Notes under the pieces: generated by a model
What the model was told of the DNA's origin: nothing
The model's database searches: none
Seen by the model: only the letters and a program-made list of their open reading frames with translations
Shown here: one piece after another, positions 19,791-29,552 of the stretch
Position numbering within the stretch: position 1 is the stretch's first letter
How the letters are laid out: each line of letters starts with the position of its first letter
DNA from: Erythrobacteraceae bacterium
Lineage (GTDB): Bacteria > Pseudomonadota > Alphaproteobacteria > Sphingomonadales > Sphingomonadaceae
NCBI GenBank assembly: GCA_024642525.1
Contig: JAHEAX010000007.1
Span: 1-64,000 of the forward strand
Length of the DNA: 64,000 nt
Direction: 5' to 3'
Position numbers and translations under genes: made by a program

Positions 19791-20231
19791 ATGATTGCCG
19801 AAACGATTCAACTGGCGCTCGCGCCGGTCTTTGTACTGGTGGCGATAGGCAATATCATGAACCTGCTTTCCACCCGGCTGGGCCGCGTGGTGGACCGCAG
19901 CCGTCTGATGCAGACCCAGTATGGTTCCACTACCGGCGCGGAACATGATATTGTTGTGCTGGAAATCCGCTCGCTCGATCGGCGGATTTTGCTGATCGGC
20001 CGCGCCATATTGCTCCTGGTTCTCAGCGGCCTCACCATCGGGCTGACCGTTGTATTCCTTTTCGTGGGCGAACTGGTTCACAAGGACTTGCCACAAATGG
20101 CTGCTGCCGCTTTCATTGCGGCAATCGGTTTGCTGATGACGGCGCTGATGCTGTTCCTGCTGGAAACGCGCGAGGCATCTGCATCGCTGCGCATACCGGA
20201 GGATTATCTGGAGCTGCACCGGTCAATCTGA
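19791..20231 (+). CDS. DUF2721 family membrane protein
   Basis: LAPVFVLVAIGNIMNLLSTRLGRVVDRSR; multi-TM. Confidence 0.85.
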   Translation: MIAETIQLALAPVFVLVAIGNIMNLLSTRLGRVVDRSRLMQTQYGSTTGAEHDIVVLEIRSLDRRILLIGRAILLLVLSGLTIGLTVVFLFVGELVHKDLPQMAAAAFIAAIGLLMTALMLFLLETREASASLRIPEDYLELHRSI

Positions 20232-20246
20232 CCTGGGCAATGACGC

Positions 20247-20546
20247 CTATTTGAGCAGTTTCTGGCCCTGCTGCTTGATCGCGCCTGCAATCATCGGCTC
20301 GATAAAGCTCAGTGCCATTGGCAGGGCGATCTGGAAAACCAGCTGGTTCTCTTCAATATCGACCACGCCGTTCAGGTCCTGCCCCATGGCGCGCACTGTC
20401 ATGTTCATACGGTCGTCGCTCGGCCAGTCGGTCACGACTTCGGCCATGCCGCCAGGGATATGGTCTGCGATTTCATGACTGCGGCTGCGCAGGCGTTCGC
20501 GAACAGTATCGCGCGGAATGTCGAATGGCACGGCAACGCGCATCAC
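20247..20546 (-). CDS. Polyhydroxyalkanoic acid system-like small protein
   Basis: MRVAVPFDIPRDTVRERLRSRSHEIADHIPGGMAEV... resembles PHA granule-region family. Confidence 0.7.
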   Translation of the reverse strand: MMRVAVPFDIPRDTVRERLRSRSHEIADHIPGGMAEVVTDWPSDDRMNMTVRAMGQDLNGVVDIEENQLVFQIALPMALSFIEPMIAGAIKQQGQKLLK

Positions 20547-21328
20547 TTGGTATCCTTGGCAATGTCGGGCGACCCATCGGCGGCATCGCCATATTTATAA
20601 TCGAGGTAGCGGTGCTTGATGGCAAGATCGTCCAGCGCGCCATCGGCCAATTGGCGCGTCACGCTGTCGATTTCTGCGCTGATTTTTCCCAGCCCATCGG
20701 TCAATTGCTGGTCAGGCGTAGCGCCTGCGCGTTTTTCGCCTCGCAATTGGTGCGGCACCTTGCGGTAGGAATCGACCATTTCAGGCAGATGTTCACCCAC
20801 CAGCTTGCGCACTTCACGCGCGGCGGGGTGGCTTTGGTCAATTGCCTGCAATTGCAGGCCCAACGCATCAAGCTGGACGCCGATCTGGTCCACCAGCGTG
20901 ACTGCCGGCGGGGGTAGGGCGGGTCGCTGTGCTTCCAGCCACAATTCAGTGCGGCCCACCATCTGCGCGACATCGCCTTTGACCAGGTCGGCCCGCTTTG
21001 GCACCTTCATCTTGGGGAAGGCCGAAAAGCCCACTGTGGCGGCGATAATGGCCAGCATGGTCACCATCACACCGGTAAAGCCGATGCCGTCGATGATAAG
21101 GCCCGCCACCATCGCGGCAACCACAATGCCGCCGATTGCGAGCACGATCCGCTTCACCTTGCGCACGAAATGCTGCGTCTTGATTTCGGCCGAACCCCTG
21201 CCGATGGAAACACGGCGGTGCCTGCCCCCATCGCGGTTGTCGGCTAGCAAGCGCCTGCCATCGTTAAGCAGACGGTCGCTGTCTCTGGTCAGATCATTCA
21301 TCAATATTGTCCCGCGATCAGCCTTCAA
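20543..21328 (-). CDS. XpaC-like/hypothetical membrane protein partner of TelA (likely start MNDLTRDSDRLL)
   Basis: TM pair followed by coiled region; directly downstream of telA-like gene. Confidence 0.6.
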   Translation of the reverse strand: MKADRGTILMNDLTRDSDRLLNDGRRLLADNRDGGRHRRVSIGRGSAEIKTQHFVRKVKRIVLAIGGIVVAAMVAGLIIDGIGFTGVMVTMLAIIAATVGFSAFPKMKVPKRADLVKGDVAQMVGRTELWLEAQRPALPPPAVTLVDQIGVQLDALGLQLQAIDQSHPAAREVRKLVGEHLPEMVDSYRKVPHQLRGEKRAGATPDQQLTDGLGKISAEIDSVTRQLADGALDDLAIKHRYLDYKYGDAADGSPDIAKDTK

Positions 21329-22538
21329 GGCTCAACAACGGCGATTCCGTCACTTGCTTGGAAGCCTGTGCCTGGCCTTCTGCGCGCGCGATATAGCCCT
21401 TGGATTTCTGGACTTCGTCGGACAGCACGTCGACGGTCTGCTTCATGGACGAAAGGGCTTCCAGCTTGAACCGGTCAACTTCGTCCATCGTGTCGTAGAT
21501 GTTCTGGAAAGCGCGCTGCAATGTTTCCAGCGGAATGGTGGAACTGGCGGCTTGTTGGTGGATCTTGCCGGTCTGGTCACGCAGCATGGTGCTGGTGGAA
21601 TCGATAATGCCCGCGGTCGTTTCATTAAGCGCGGTAATCTGGCCCAAGACCAGCCGCTGGTTGGTCATTGCTTCGGCCACGGTCACGGCGGTGCGCAGTG
21701 CGCCCACAGTGGTGGTGCTGGCGCGGTCGACACCCTTCACCAGTTCGACATTGTTCTTCTTCACAAGGTCCAGCGCGAGATAGCCTTGCACGCTGACAGC
21801 CATCTGGGTCAGCAGGTCCTGCGTGCGCTGGCGGACATAGAACAGGGCGGTTTCACGCACTGCCTTGGCCTTCATCGGATCGGTCGCATCCAGTTCCAGC
21901 GCCTTTTCTTCGAGCTTTTCATCAAGGCTTTTGGAAATGACGATCATCTGTTCCAGGTTGCCCATGGCTTCCCACAGTTTCTGGCGTTCCACGTCGATCG
22001 CGGCATTGTCCATAATCAGCTCGTCCTTGCCCGAAGACAGGTTGCCTAGGATGGACTGGATATGCGTTTGCGCGCTTTGATAGCTGCGGAAATAATTGGT
22101 CAGCTTGTTGCCGAACGGGATGATGCCCAGAATCTTCCTCGGGCCGGACAATTTACCCCGCTTCCCGGGGTCGAGATCTTCGACCACGCGGCGCAGTTCC
22201 GCCAGATCGGCGCCTACACCTTCATCCTTGTCCATTGCGCGTATTGGCCGGTCGAGGAAGCGATTGGACATTTGCGCGGCAGCAGCAATTTCCTTGCGGC
22301 CCATGTTGGTCAACTGATCGACCTTCTGGCCAAATTCGGGGGAATTGGCATCCTGCGCGATCAGGTCTGCAACAAAGGATTCGACCTTTGTCTGCAGCTT
22401 GGACTGGATTTCCTCGGAGACCGGAACAAGCCCTGCGGCCTTTTCTGCGGCAACCTGGGGCACCGGATCGGGCGCAGTCAGCTCCAGATCGATCGCGGTT
22501 GCTGTCCGTGTTTCGCCATTGTTCTGGGGTGCGCTCAT
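21318..22538 (-). CDS. Toxic anion resistance protein, TelA family
   Basis: LNETTAGIIDSTSTMLRDQTGKIHQQAASSTIPLETLQRAFQNIYDTMDEVDRFKLEAL is TelA signature. Confidence 0.93.
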   Translation of the reverse strand: MSAPQNNGETRTATAIDLELTAPDPVPQVAAEKAAGLVPVSEEIQSKLQTKVESFVADLIAQDANSPEFGQKVDQLTNMGRKEIAAAAQMSNRFLDRPIRAMDKDEGVGADLAELRRVVEDLDPGKRGKLSGPRKILGIIPFGNKLTNYFRSYQSAQTHIQSILGNLSSGKDELIMDNAAIDVERQKLWEAMGNLEQMIVISKSLDEKLEEKALELDATDPMKAKAVRETALFYVRQRTQDLLTQMAVSVQGYLALDLVKKNNVELVKGVDRASTTTVGALRTAVTVAEAMTNQRLVLGQITALNETTAGIIDSTSTMLRDQTGKIHQQAASSTIPLETLQRAFQNIYDTMDEVDRFKLEALSSMKQTVDVLSDEVQKSKGYIARAEGQAQASKQVTESPLLSLEG

Positions 22539-22722
22539 CGATTGTGACCAATTCCTGTTCGCCTGCCTTGATGCAGGTGTGATTGACTATAGCTACTGTA
22601 TTAAGGTCATAAGACACGAAGTTCAAGATTTTTGCCTCATGCCATGTACTTCGTCCATCCTTTCATCTGAAAAAGAAGCAGGCTAACAGCGGCACCAAGA
22701 CTGAAACAGGGCAATAGACAAG

Positions 22723-24243
22723 ATGACAGATGACACACCGGTTGTGACCGCACGGCCAGACACCCAATCCTTTGGCTGGGTGGTGCTGAGCTGGCGTAGA
22801 TGGTGGCGCGATGCTGTCATCGGCACGGTCGATCAGGCTGCCGTTATCGAAAAGCGCCACGAAGACGGCGCAATGTCATCCCGTTATATGTTCATGATCG
22901 CCATGTCAGGCGGCATCGCCATTCTTGGCCTGCTGCTGTCGTCCCCTGCCGTGGTCATCGGTGCCATGCTCCTGTCTCCGTTGATGGGGCCGATCATGGG
23001 GCTGGGGTTCGCCATGGCAATTGGCGATTATTCGTGGATGCGCCAGTCGGCAAAATCGCTGGCATATGGGTCGCTGATGGCGGTCGCGCTGTGCGCCTTT
23101 GTCGTATTCATGTCGCCATTGCAGACAGTTACTTCCGAAATTGCCGCGCGCACCCGGCCCAATCTGTTCGATCTGCTGGTGGCGCTGTTTTCCGCTTTGG
23201 CCGGCGCCTATGCGATGATCCGCGGGCGCGAAGGCACCATTGTCGGCGTGGCCATTGCCACCGCCTTGATGCCGCCGCTGGCCGTCGTAGGTTTCGGCAT
23301 CGCCACGTTCAACTGGACCGTGTTTTCAGGCGCGCTGCTGCTGTTTTTCACCAACTTGATGACCATTGCGCTGACCGCAGCAGTCATGGCGCGTATCTAC
23401 GGTTTTCGCACAACCCTGAGCGACCGGCAAACCCAGTTCCAGAACATCGTGATTGTCGTCTCCTTCGTCGCGCTGGCTGTGCCTCTGGGCTATTCGCTGC
23501 GCACCATCGCGTGGGAAGCCAACGCATCGCGGCAGGTGCAGGCACAGTTGATGAACGAATTTGACGGCAGGGCTCGTATTTCGCAGCTCGATATCAATTT
23601 CGATGCCGATCCGATCGAGGTTTCTGCCACGGTTTTGACCCCGGGCCTGATCGATGATGCCGAACAGCGCGGTGCACGCGCAATGGGGAGGATATTGAAA
23701 GAACCGATCAGCCTTACCCTGACGCAGTACCAGGTCGGCACCAGCAAATCCGCTGCCGAAGAAGCGCAGCTTGCGGCAGCTTCCCAGCAGGAAGAAGTGG
23801 CCAATGAACGCGCCAACGAGCTGGCAAGCAGGCTCGCATTGCTGGCCGGGGTGACCGAGGATGAAGTGCTCGTCGACCGTCAGCGGCGCCATGCGCGGGT
23901 CAAGGCAAAGGTTTTGCCAGGTGCCACGCTTGCCGCCTATCGGGATCTGGAAAAGCGTATCACCGTGACAGAGCCTGACTGGCAGATTGAACTGGTCCCG
24001 CCTTCTCTGCCATTGCCATCGCTGCCGATGAACAATGGCGAACCGACCGAAGCAGGGCTTGAGAACATGGCGCTGGTGTCATGGGCGGCAAGCCGCCTCG
24101 ACACCAAGATCAGACTGGCCGGCCCTGCGGATGCTGTCGAGAAAGCGCGCGCCATTATCGTCGGTGATGATGATGATGTTGCGATTGAAACGGAAACACG
24201 CAGCGGTAACCTCACCGTCGGATGGGTAAGGCCGGGCGAATAA
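22723..24243 (+). CDS. DUF389 family membrane protein
   Basis: GGIAILGLLLSSPAVVIGAMLLSPLMGPIMGLGFA; VGVAIATALMPPLAVVGFGIA. Confidence 0.9.
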   Translation: MTDDTPVVTARPDTQSFGWVVLSWRRWWRDAVIGTVDQAAVIEKRHEDGAMSSRYMFMIAMSGGIAILGLLLSSPAVVIGAMLLSPLMGPIMGLGFAMAIGDYSWMRQSAKSLAYGSLMAVALCAFVVFMSPLQTVTSEIAARTRPNLFDLLVALFSALAGAYAMIRGREGTIVGVAIATALMPPLAVVGFGIATFNWTVFSGALLLFFTNLMTIALTAAVMARIYGFRTTLSDRQTQFQNIVIVVSFVALAVPLGYSLRTIAWEANASRQVQAQLMNEFDGRARISQLDINFDADPIEVSATVLTPGLIDDAEQRGARAMGRILKEPISLTLTQYQVGTSKSAAEEAQLAAASQQEEVANERANELASRLALLAGVTEDEVLVDRQRRHARVKAKVLPGATLAAYRDLEKRITVTEPDWQIELVPPSLPLPSLPMNNGEPTEAGLENMALVSWAASRLDTKIRLAGPADAVEKARAIIVGDDDDVAIETETRSGNLTVGWVRPGE

Positions 24244-24298
24244 CCGCGCCGCCTGTGCGGACCGGCTTTGTTTAATTATCGGCGCCTTTAATGGCCTG

Positions 24299-26053
24299 TC
24301 AGGCAGCGACGGGCAGTTCCAGCGGCTGGATGTCACCTGACAAATAAAGGCGCTTTGCCTTCGCGCGGCTGAGCTTGCCGGAACTGGTCCGGGGCAGGCT
24401 GCGCGGCGGAACCAGTTCCACGACGCAGTTCATGCCGGTGATGGAACGAACCTTGTCGCGGATCTGTTCGTGCAGCTTCATGCGTTCTTCAGGGTCCGAT
24501 ACGCGGCAGTGCACCAGCACTGCCGGTGCTTCTTCGCCATTTTCGGTTTCCACACTGAAGGCGGCAATATCGCCGTGGTTGAAGCCGGGCAGCTGTTCCA
24601 CGGCCCATTCGATATCCTGTGGCCAGTGGTTCTTGCCATTGATGATGATCATGTCCTTGGCGCGGCCGACAATGAACAGGTAGCCATCGGCCATATAGCC
24701 CATGTCGCCTGTATCCAGCCAGCCATCGACCAGGCATTCCTCGGTAGCTTCCGGATTGCGGAAATAGGAATGCATGACGCTTGTGCCGCGGCACCAGACC
24801 TTGCCGATCTGATGGTCTTTTTTCACGCTGTCCTTGGGGCCGCGGATGACCACTTCCATGCCGGGGATCGGCTTGCCGCAATTGACAATGGCACGGTAAC
24901 GGGCCGGTCGCGACAGGTCGCGCGGGGTGCCGGACAGCTTTTCTTCTTCCACCAGTTCCACCTTGATGCCTTCACGTGGCGGCATGACGGTGACTGCAAG
25001 GGTTGCCTCGGCAAGGCCGTAGCTGGGGGTAAAAGCGTTGGCCTTGAAACCTGCTTCGGCGAAGGAATTGACGAAATGCTGCATCACGTCGGGCCGGATC
25101 ATGTCGGCACCATTGCCTGCCGTGCGCCAGCGAGAAAGGTCGAAACGTTCGGCCACATGGCTCTGGCTGGAAATGCGGCGGGCGCAAATGTCATAGCCGA
25201 AAGTCGGCGAATAGCTGAGCGTGGTGCCTTCGTTGCGGCTGATAAGATCGAGCCACGCCAGCGGACGGCGGGCGAAATGTTCGGTTTTCAGATAATCAGC
25301 CGAAACCTGGTTGGAAATCAGCGACAGGAAGCAGCCGACCAGTCCCATGTCATGATACCAGGGCAGCCAGCTGACCACGCGGTCGTTGCTGCCGATATCC
25401 ATCGAAATGGCATGGCCTGCCAGATTATCCAGCAGTGCGCGGTGGGTCACGGCCACTCCGGTGGGGAAGCGGGTGGAGCCGCTTGAATATTGGAGATAGC
25501 AGATATCGTCCGGCTCGGGCGGGGTAAGCTCGCATTCCGGCGCATCCAGCGCGGCAAAGCTGACCCAATCCATGCCTTCGCAGCCCTGGCGTGCAGCCGC
25601 TGCTGCCGCCATTTCCGAAATTTCTGCCGGATAGAGCAATAATTTGGGGTCGGAACTTTCCAGCTGGACTGCCAGCTGGTCAATATAGCTGTCCTTTCCG
25701 CCAAAAGTGGTGGGCAGCGGCAATGGCACGGGCCATGCGCCTGCATAGACAGCGCCGCAGAACAGCGCGGCAAATTCGGGGCCGGTTTCGGCCACCAGCG
25801 CAACGCGGTCTTCCCTGCCGATGCCTGCTGCCACCAGCCGCTTTGCCATCGCCAATGCGTCTTCGCGCATTTCCGTGAAGGTATAGGCGCGTTCCAGGGT
25901 GCCACGCATATCGTGGAAATTCAGACCCTTCGCGCTTCTGGCGGCATAATCCACCGCATCGGTAAACGTCGCAAAATCCGACCGGCGGCGCGGCAGGGGG
26001 CAATCGTTTGGCGTTGGTTTCAACGCCTGAGGCGTAACTGTGGCATCGGTCAT
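24299..26053 (-). CDS. Fatty acyl-AMP ligase (FAAL/FadD32-like)
   Basis: LQYSSGSTRFPTGVAVTHRALL, WLPWYHDMGLVG, FTPSYGLAEATLAV, DTGDMGYMADGYLFIVGRAKDMIIINGKNHWPQDIE. Confidence 0.93.
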   Translation of the reverse strand: MTDATVTPQALKPTPNDCPLPRRRSDFATFTDAVDYAARSAKGLNFHDMRGTLERAYTFTEMREDALAMAKRLVAAGIGREDRVALVAETGPEFAALFCGAVYAGAWPVPLPLPTTFGGKDSYIDQLAVQLESSDPKLLLYPAEISEMAAAAAARQGCEGMDWVSFAALDAPECELTPPEPDDICYLQYSSGSTRFPTGVAVTHRALLDNLAGHAISMDIGSNDRVVSWLPWYHDMGLVGCFLSLISNQVSADYLKTEHFARRPLAWLDLISRNEGTTLSYSPTFGYDICARRISSQSHVAERFDLSRWRTAGNGADMIRPDVMQHFVNSFAEAGFKANAFTPSYGLAEATLAVTVMPPREGIKVELVEEEKLSGTPRDLSRPARYRAIVNCGKPIPGMEVVIRGPKDSVKKDHQIGKVWCRGTSVMHSYFRNPEATEECLVDGWLDTGDMGYMADGYLFIVGRAKDMIIINGKNHWPQDIEWAVEQLPGFNHGDIAAFSVETENGEEAPAVLVHCRVSDPEERMKLHEQIRDKVRSITGMNCVVELVPPRSLPRTSSGKLSRAKAKRLYLSGDIQPLELPVAA

Positions 26054-26180
26054 ATTATTTTACGAAACCCGTCATCTACGCGCTTTCAGGGCGCTTCCAT
26101 ACCATTTGGCAATGCTGAAATGCGACCAGCAGCATTGCAAACTTTCCCATTTCATACAGACTGTGGCACGAATAAGGCCA

Positions 26181-26771
26181 ATGACCGAACGCGATCATCC
26201 ACAATCCCGCAAAAAACGGACCCCGCGCCCGCTCGACAAGGAGCGTTTGCAGGAACTTGCGCTGGCCTATGTAGCACGTTTTGCGACAACTGCATCAAAG
26301 CTGGAAGTCTACCTAAACCGCAAACTGCGTGAACGGGGGTGGAACGGGGATGCAGAAGGCCATCCCGACCCTGCCGCAATTGCCGCGCGATTTGTCGAAT
26401 TGGGATATATTGACGATGCGGCCTACGCCCGGTCGCGGGCAGGCGGGCTGCTGAGGCGCGGATACGGACCAAGGCGGGTGTCGCAGGCGCTGAATGCAGC
26501 CGGTGTGGACGAACAGACCCGCAATTCGGTTGAACACGGCGATCATGCGATTCGGCAGGCCGCGCTGGCGCTGGCACGCAAGCGCCGCTTTGGACCTTTT
26601 GCGCTTGAAACGCCCGATCGCGACAGGCGGGACAAACAAATCGCCGCAATGTTGCGCGCAGGGCATGGATTTGATTGTGTCCGCGCGATAATGGATGCCG
26701 AAAGCGCTGCGGCTGCCATCGAATGGTCGAACGAACTGGCCAGCAGCGGCCATGAAGAGGAATTTTCCTGA
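26181..26771 (+). CDS. recX: Regulatory protein RecX
   Basis: ARFATTASKLEVYLNRKLRERGW...FVELGYIDDAAYARSRAGGLLRRGYGPRRVSQAL. Confidence 0.85.
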   Translation: MTERDHPQSRKKRTPRPLDKERLQELALAYVARFATTASKLEVYLNRKLRERGWNGDAEGHPDPAAIAARFVELGYIDDAAYARSRAGGLLRRGYGPRRVSQALNAAGVDEQTRNSVEHGDHAIRQAALALARKRRFGPFALETPDRDRRDKQIAAMLRAGHGFDCVRAIMDAESAAAAIEWSNELASSGHEEEFS

Positions 26772-26773
26772 TT

Positions 26774-27256
26774 ATGCGAACCGTGATCCTGGGTACCCTG
26801 CTGGCTTTGTGTGCCGCTTGCTCTCCGCAGCCTGCTGCCGAAGCCACCCCTGCCGCAGCTGCGCAGGCATCGGTTCATCCTGTTTCCGGCCTCAAGGTGG
26901 TGCCATTGACGGTGATCAATGGCACAAAGCGCCATGTTTTCCGCGTCGAAGTGGCCGCCACGCAAATGGACCAGGCCAAGGGCCTGATGTTCCGCACCCA
27001 GCTTGGCCCCGATGAAGGGATGATTTTCCCTCGCGATCCCTATTCGCAGGCCAGTTTCTGGATGAAGAACACGCCGTTGTCGCTGGATATCATCTTTGTC
27101 GGCACCGATGGCCGCATCAGCAACATTGCGGCCAACACTGTGCCTTATTCGCTGGATTCGGTAACGTCTGACGGAATCGCCAGCCTAGTGCTGGAATTGC
27201 GCGGCGGACGCGCGGCAGAACTGGGTATTGTTGCCGGCAACAAGGTTGAATGGTGA
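26774..27256 (+). CDS. DUF192 family exported protein (lipobox-like LCAACS)
   Basis: QAKGLMFRTQLGPDEGMIFP...SFWMKNTPLSLDIIFVG. Confidence 0.9.
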   Translation: MRTVILGTLLALCAACSPQPAAEATPAAAAQASVHPVSGLKVVPLTVINGTKRHVFRVEVAATQMDQAKGLMFRTQLGPDEGMIFPRDPYSQASFWMKNTPLSLDIIFVGTDGRISNIAANTVPYSLDSVTSDGIASLVLELRGGRAAELGIVAGNKVEW

Positions 27257-27329
27257 TCGCGCAAGTTGCGCTTCGCGCTTGGCCCATCGGCCGTAATCGG
27301 CTAACCGCGCGCCCCATGAGGTTTATTCC

Positions 27330-27728
27330 ATGAGCATTCTAGGCAAGATTTTCACCTGGTGGGACGGCGCCACGATCGGCACGTTGCTGAACAGTTGGCG
27401 TCACGGCGAACAGGTTGGCACCGACGCGCAGGGCAACGCGTATTTTCGCGCCCGCAAGACGGCGGATGGCGCACGTGAACGTCGCTGGGTCATTTATGAA
27501 GGTGCCAATGATGCAAGCCGCGTGCCTGCCGAATGGCATGGCTGGCTGCACGGTTCAGGCGATGACGTGCCCGAAAGCAACCTGCCGCCTCCACGCATCT
27601 GGGAAGTGGATTACACGCCCAATGCCACTGGCACAGACGCTGCCTATCGCCCGCAAGGCGCGCTGGAACGCGGCGGCCGCCGCGCCAGCGCCACGGGCGA
27701 TTACGAAGCATGGACGCCGGATAGCTGA
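27330..27728 (+). CDS. NADH:ubiquinone oxidoreductase subunit NDUFA12 family
   Basis: GEQVGTDAQGNAYFRARK...RRWVIYEGANDASRVPAEWHGWLHG. Confidence 0.95.
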   Translation: MSILGKIFTWWDGATIGTLLNSWRHGEQVGTDAQGNAYFRARKTADGARERRWVIYEGANDASRVPAEWHGWLHGSGDDVPESNLPPPRIWEVDYTPNATGTDAAYRPQGALERGGRRASATGDYEAWTPDS

Positions 27729-27730
27729 TC

Positions 27731-28363
27731 ATGCGCAGGATTTTCCCTGCGGCAGGTGTGCTGGCACCGCTGATGCTTGCACTTGCGGCGTGTTCGCAAG
27801 GCGCGCCTGCGCCCGAAGCTGAAGAAACGGACATTCCCGAAGAATTGCAGCAGGCTGCCAAGCCCACTGGTCAGACCGGCCCTGTGGCGGGCGCAACGCC
27901 GATGGAAGACCGCGTGGCCACCATTGGCCTGCTGAACAAGCGCAACAACCTGTCGCAGGACCTGGAAATGAAACCGGGCGAATCGCGCAGGCTGGGGAAT
28001 GTCATCATTCGGCTGGCCGCGTGTGAACGGACCCCGCCATGGGAACTGCCCAAGGAAACAGGTGCATTTGTCCAGGTACTGGTGCGCGATACCGGCGGCG
28101 ATCGCGACTGGCGCAAGGTGTTTTCAGGCTGGCTGTTCAAACAGTCGCCGTCGCTAAATGTGGTCGAACATCCGATTTACGATGTCTGGGTCAAGGACTG
28201 CGCGATGAATTTTCCGGGCGAAGGGGCAGCTGACCCGTCCACTGATGAGACGCCCGATGCAGAGGCTTCGCCTGCGCCATCTGCAGCGCCGGCAGCGCCG
28301 GCAGCGCCGGCACCGGCGACGGAGCCTGCTGCCGAGGCAGAATCAGCCAATAACGCCCAATAG
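27731..28363 (+). CDS. DUF2155 family protein with Ala/Pro-rich C-terminal extension
   Basis: RLAACERTPPWELPKETGAFVQVL...YDVWVKDCAM. Confidence 0.9.
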   Translation: MRRIFPAAGVLAPLMLALAACSQGAPAPEAEETDIPEELQQAAKPTGQTGPVAGATPMEDRVATIGLLNKRNNLSQDLEMKPGESRRLGNVIIRLAACERTPPWELPKETGAFVQVLVRDTGGDRDWRKVFSGWLFKQSPSLNVVEHPIYDVWVKDCAMNFPGEGAADPSTDETPDAEASPAPSAAPAAPAAPAPATEPAAEAESANNAQ

Positions 28364-28989
28364 GCTTCGGGCACGGACATATCCGGTGCGCCGCGCGCCT
28401 TTTCAAGCAATTGCAGATAGCGTTCCTGTTGCAGGGCCACAGCGCCCATCGATGCGAGATGTTCGGTCATGAACTGGCAATCGAGCAGACGCGCACCGCT
28501 TTTGCGTAAAATCGCCACCAGCCATGCCAGCGCCACCTTGGATGCGTTGTCCGCACGGCTGAACATGCTTTCCCCGCAAAAAACCTGGTCAAAGCTCACG
28601 CCATAAAGGCCGCCCACCAGATCATCTCCGCGCCATACTTCTATGGAATGGGCATATCCGCGCTTGTGCAGCGCCAGATAGCTTGCCTGGATGCGCGTGC
28701 TTATCCAGCTGCCGTCCTCATCGCCGCGAGGGGCCGCACAGGCGGAAATGACCTTTTCAAAAGCCTCGTCGCAAGTGACGCGGTAAATGTCCTGCCGCAA
28801 CACCTTGCGCAGCGATTTGGAACAGCGAAACCCGTCGAGCGGGATAATCGCGCGTTCACGCGGCTCTACCCAGAAGATTTCTTCATCGTCGCGCCCTTCG
28901 GCCATCGGGAAGATGCCGCTGCGATAGGCCATCAGCAACAGCTCCGGTGGAATGATGGCAGACGGGGCAGATGGCAGCGGCGCAGACAT
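28177..28989 (-). CDS. aat: Leucyl/phenylalanyl-tRNA--protein transferase with low-complexity C-terminal extension
   Basis: LLMAYRSGIFPMAEGR, WISTRIQASYLALHKRGYAHSIEVW, GGLYGVSFDQVFCGESMFS, DCQFMTEHLASMGAV; start ATG at 28989. Confidence 0.93.
   Translation of the reverse strand: MSAPLPSAPSAIIPPELLLMAYRSGIFPMAEGRDDEEIFWVEPRERAIIPLDGFRCSKSLRKVLRQDIYRVTCDEAFEKVISACAAPRGDEDGSWISTRIQASYLALHKRGYAHSIEVWRGDDLVGGLYGVSFDQVFCGESMFSRADNASKVALAWLVAILRKSGARLLDCQFMTEHLASMGAVALQQERYLQLLEKARGAPDMSVPEAYWALLADSASAAGSVAGAGAAGAAGAADGAGEASASGVSSVDGSAAPSPGKFIAQSLTQTS
28283..28318. repeat. 9-bp tandem repeat GCAGCGCCG x3 plus degenerate copy GCACCGGCG
   Basis: GCAGCGCCG at 28283, 28292 and 28301, then GCACCGGCG at 28310. 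Confidence 0.9.
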
Positions 28990-29108
28990 TGGCTCCACTG
29001 TTAGCTTGCACGGGCGCGATCGCATAGAGTTTGCGATATTAGTGGCAGCAGCTGCACAAAGTTGCCTTGCCATCCAGCCTTCGCCGCTCTAGAGGCGCGG
29101 CTGCCTGC

Positions 29109-29184
29109 AGGAGCGTAGCTCAGTTGGTAGAGCATCGGTCTCCAAAACCGAGGGCCGTGGGTTCGAGTCCCTCCGCTCCTGCCA
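29109..29184 (+). tRNA. tRNA-Trp (anticodon CCA), CCA encoded
   Basis: Acceptor AGGAGCG/CGCTCCT, D-arm GCTCAGTTGGTAGAGC, anticodon loop CTCCAAA, T-arm GTGGGTTCGAGTCCCTC, GCCA end. Confidence 0.97.
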
Positions 29185-29371
29185 GGCAATATCGGCCAAC
29201 CCCGGCCACTTCCCCCAGATCCGCCCGAAACGCCCGCAGCCGGGCCATGACCTGATGTGCGTTTCATCACCTTCAGATGCCATTCACCCGAATTCGGGGA
29301 ACCTGCACGACCAACCGAGCATTTATAGCGCTGGATGGAGAGGCAATGGTAATTCATGGAGGACGTAGATC

Positions 29372-29521
29372 ATGTCTAGCTTGACCTTTCGCAGCAGCCG
29401 TCCCGATGGCTGGATTTCGCCGCGCCCTTACAGCGATGCCAATTTGCGCCACCGCAAGCTTGGCCCCGTTCAGCCGCTTGAGGAACCCGGATTTTTCTCG
29501 CGGTTGTTTTCGCGCATCTAG
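29372..29521 (+). CDS. Small ORF, 49 aa, unknown function (not in supplied ORF track)
   Basis: MSSLTFRSSRPDGWISPRPYSDANLRHRKLGPVQPLEEPGFFSRLFSRI*; GGAGG about 9 nt upstream; followed by a strong terminator. Confidence 0.55.
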   Translation: MSSLTFRSSRPDGWISPRPYSDANLRHRKLGPVQPLEEPGFFSRLFSRI

Positions 29522-29552
29522 TTCTTCACCGCGCGGCTTAGGCTGCGCATGA

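Noticed and set aside
29089-29283. Minus-strand ORF containing RRDSNPRPSVLETDALPTELRS
   Set aside because: This is the antisense translation of tRNA-Trp, a well-known spurious annotation.
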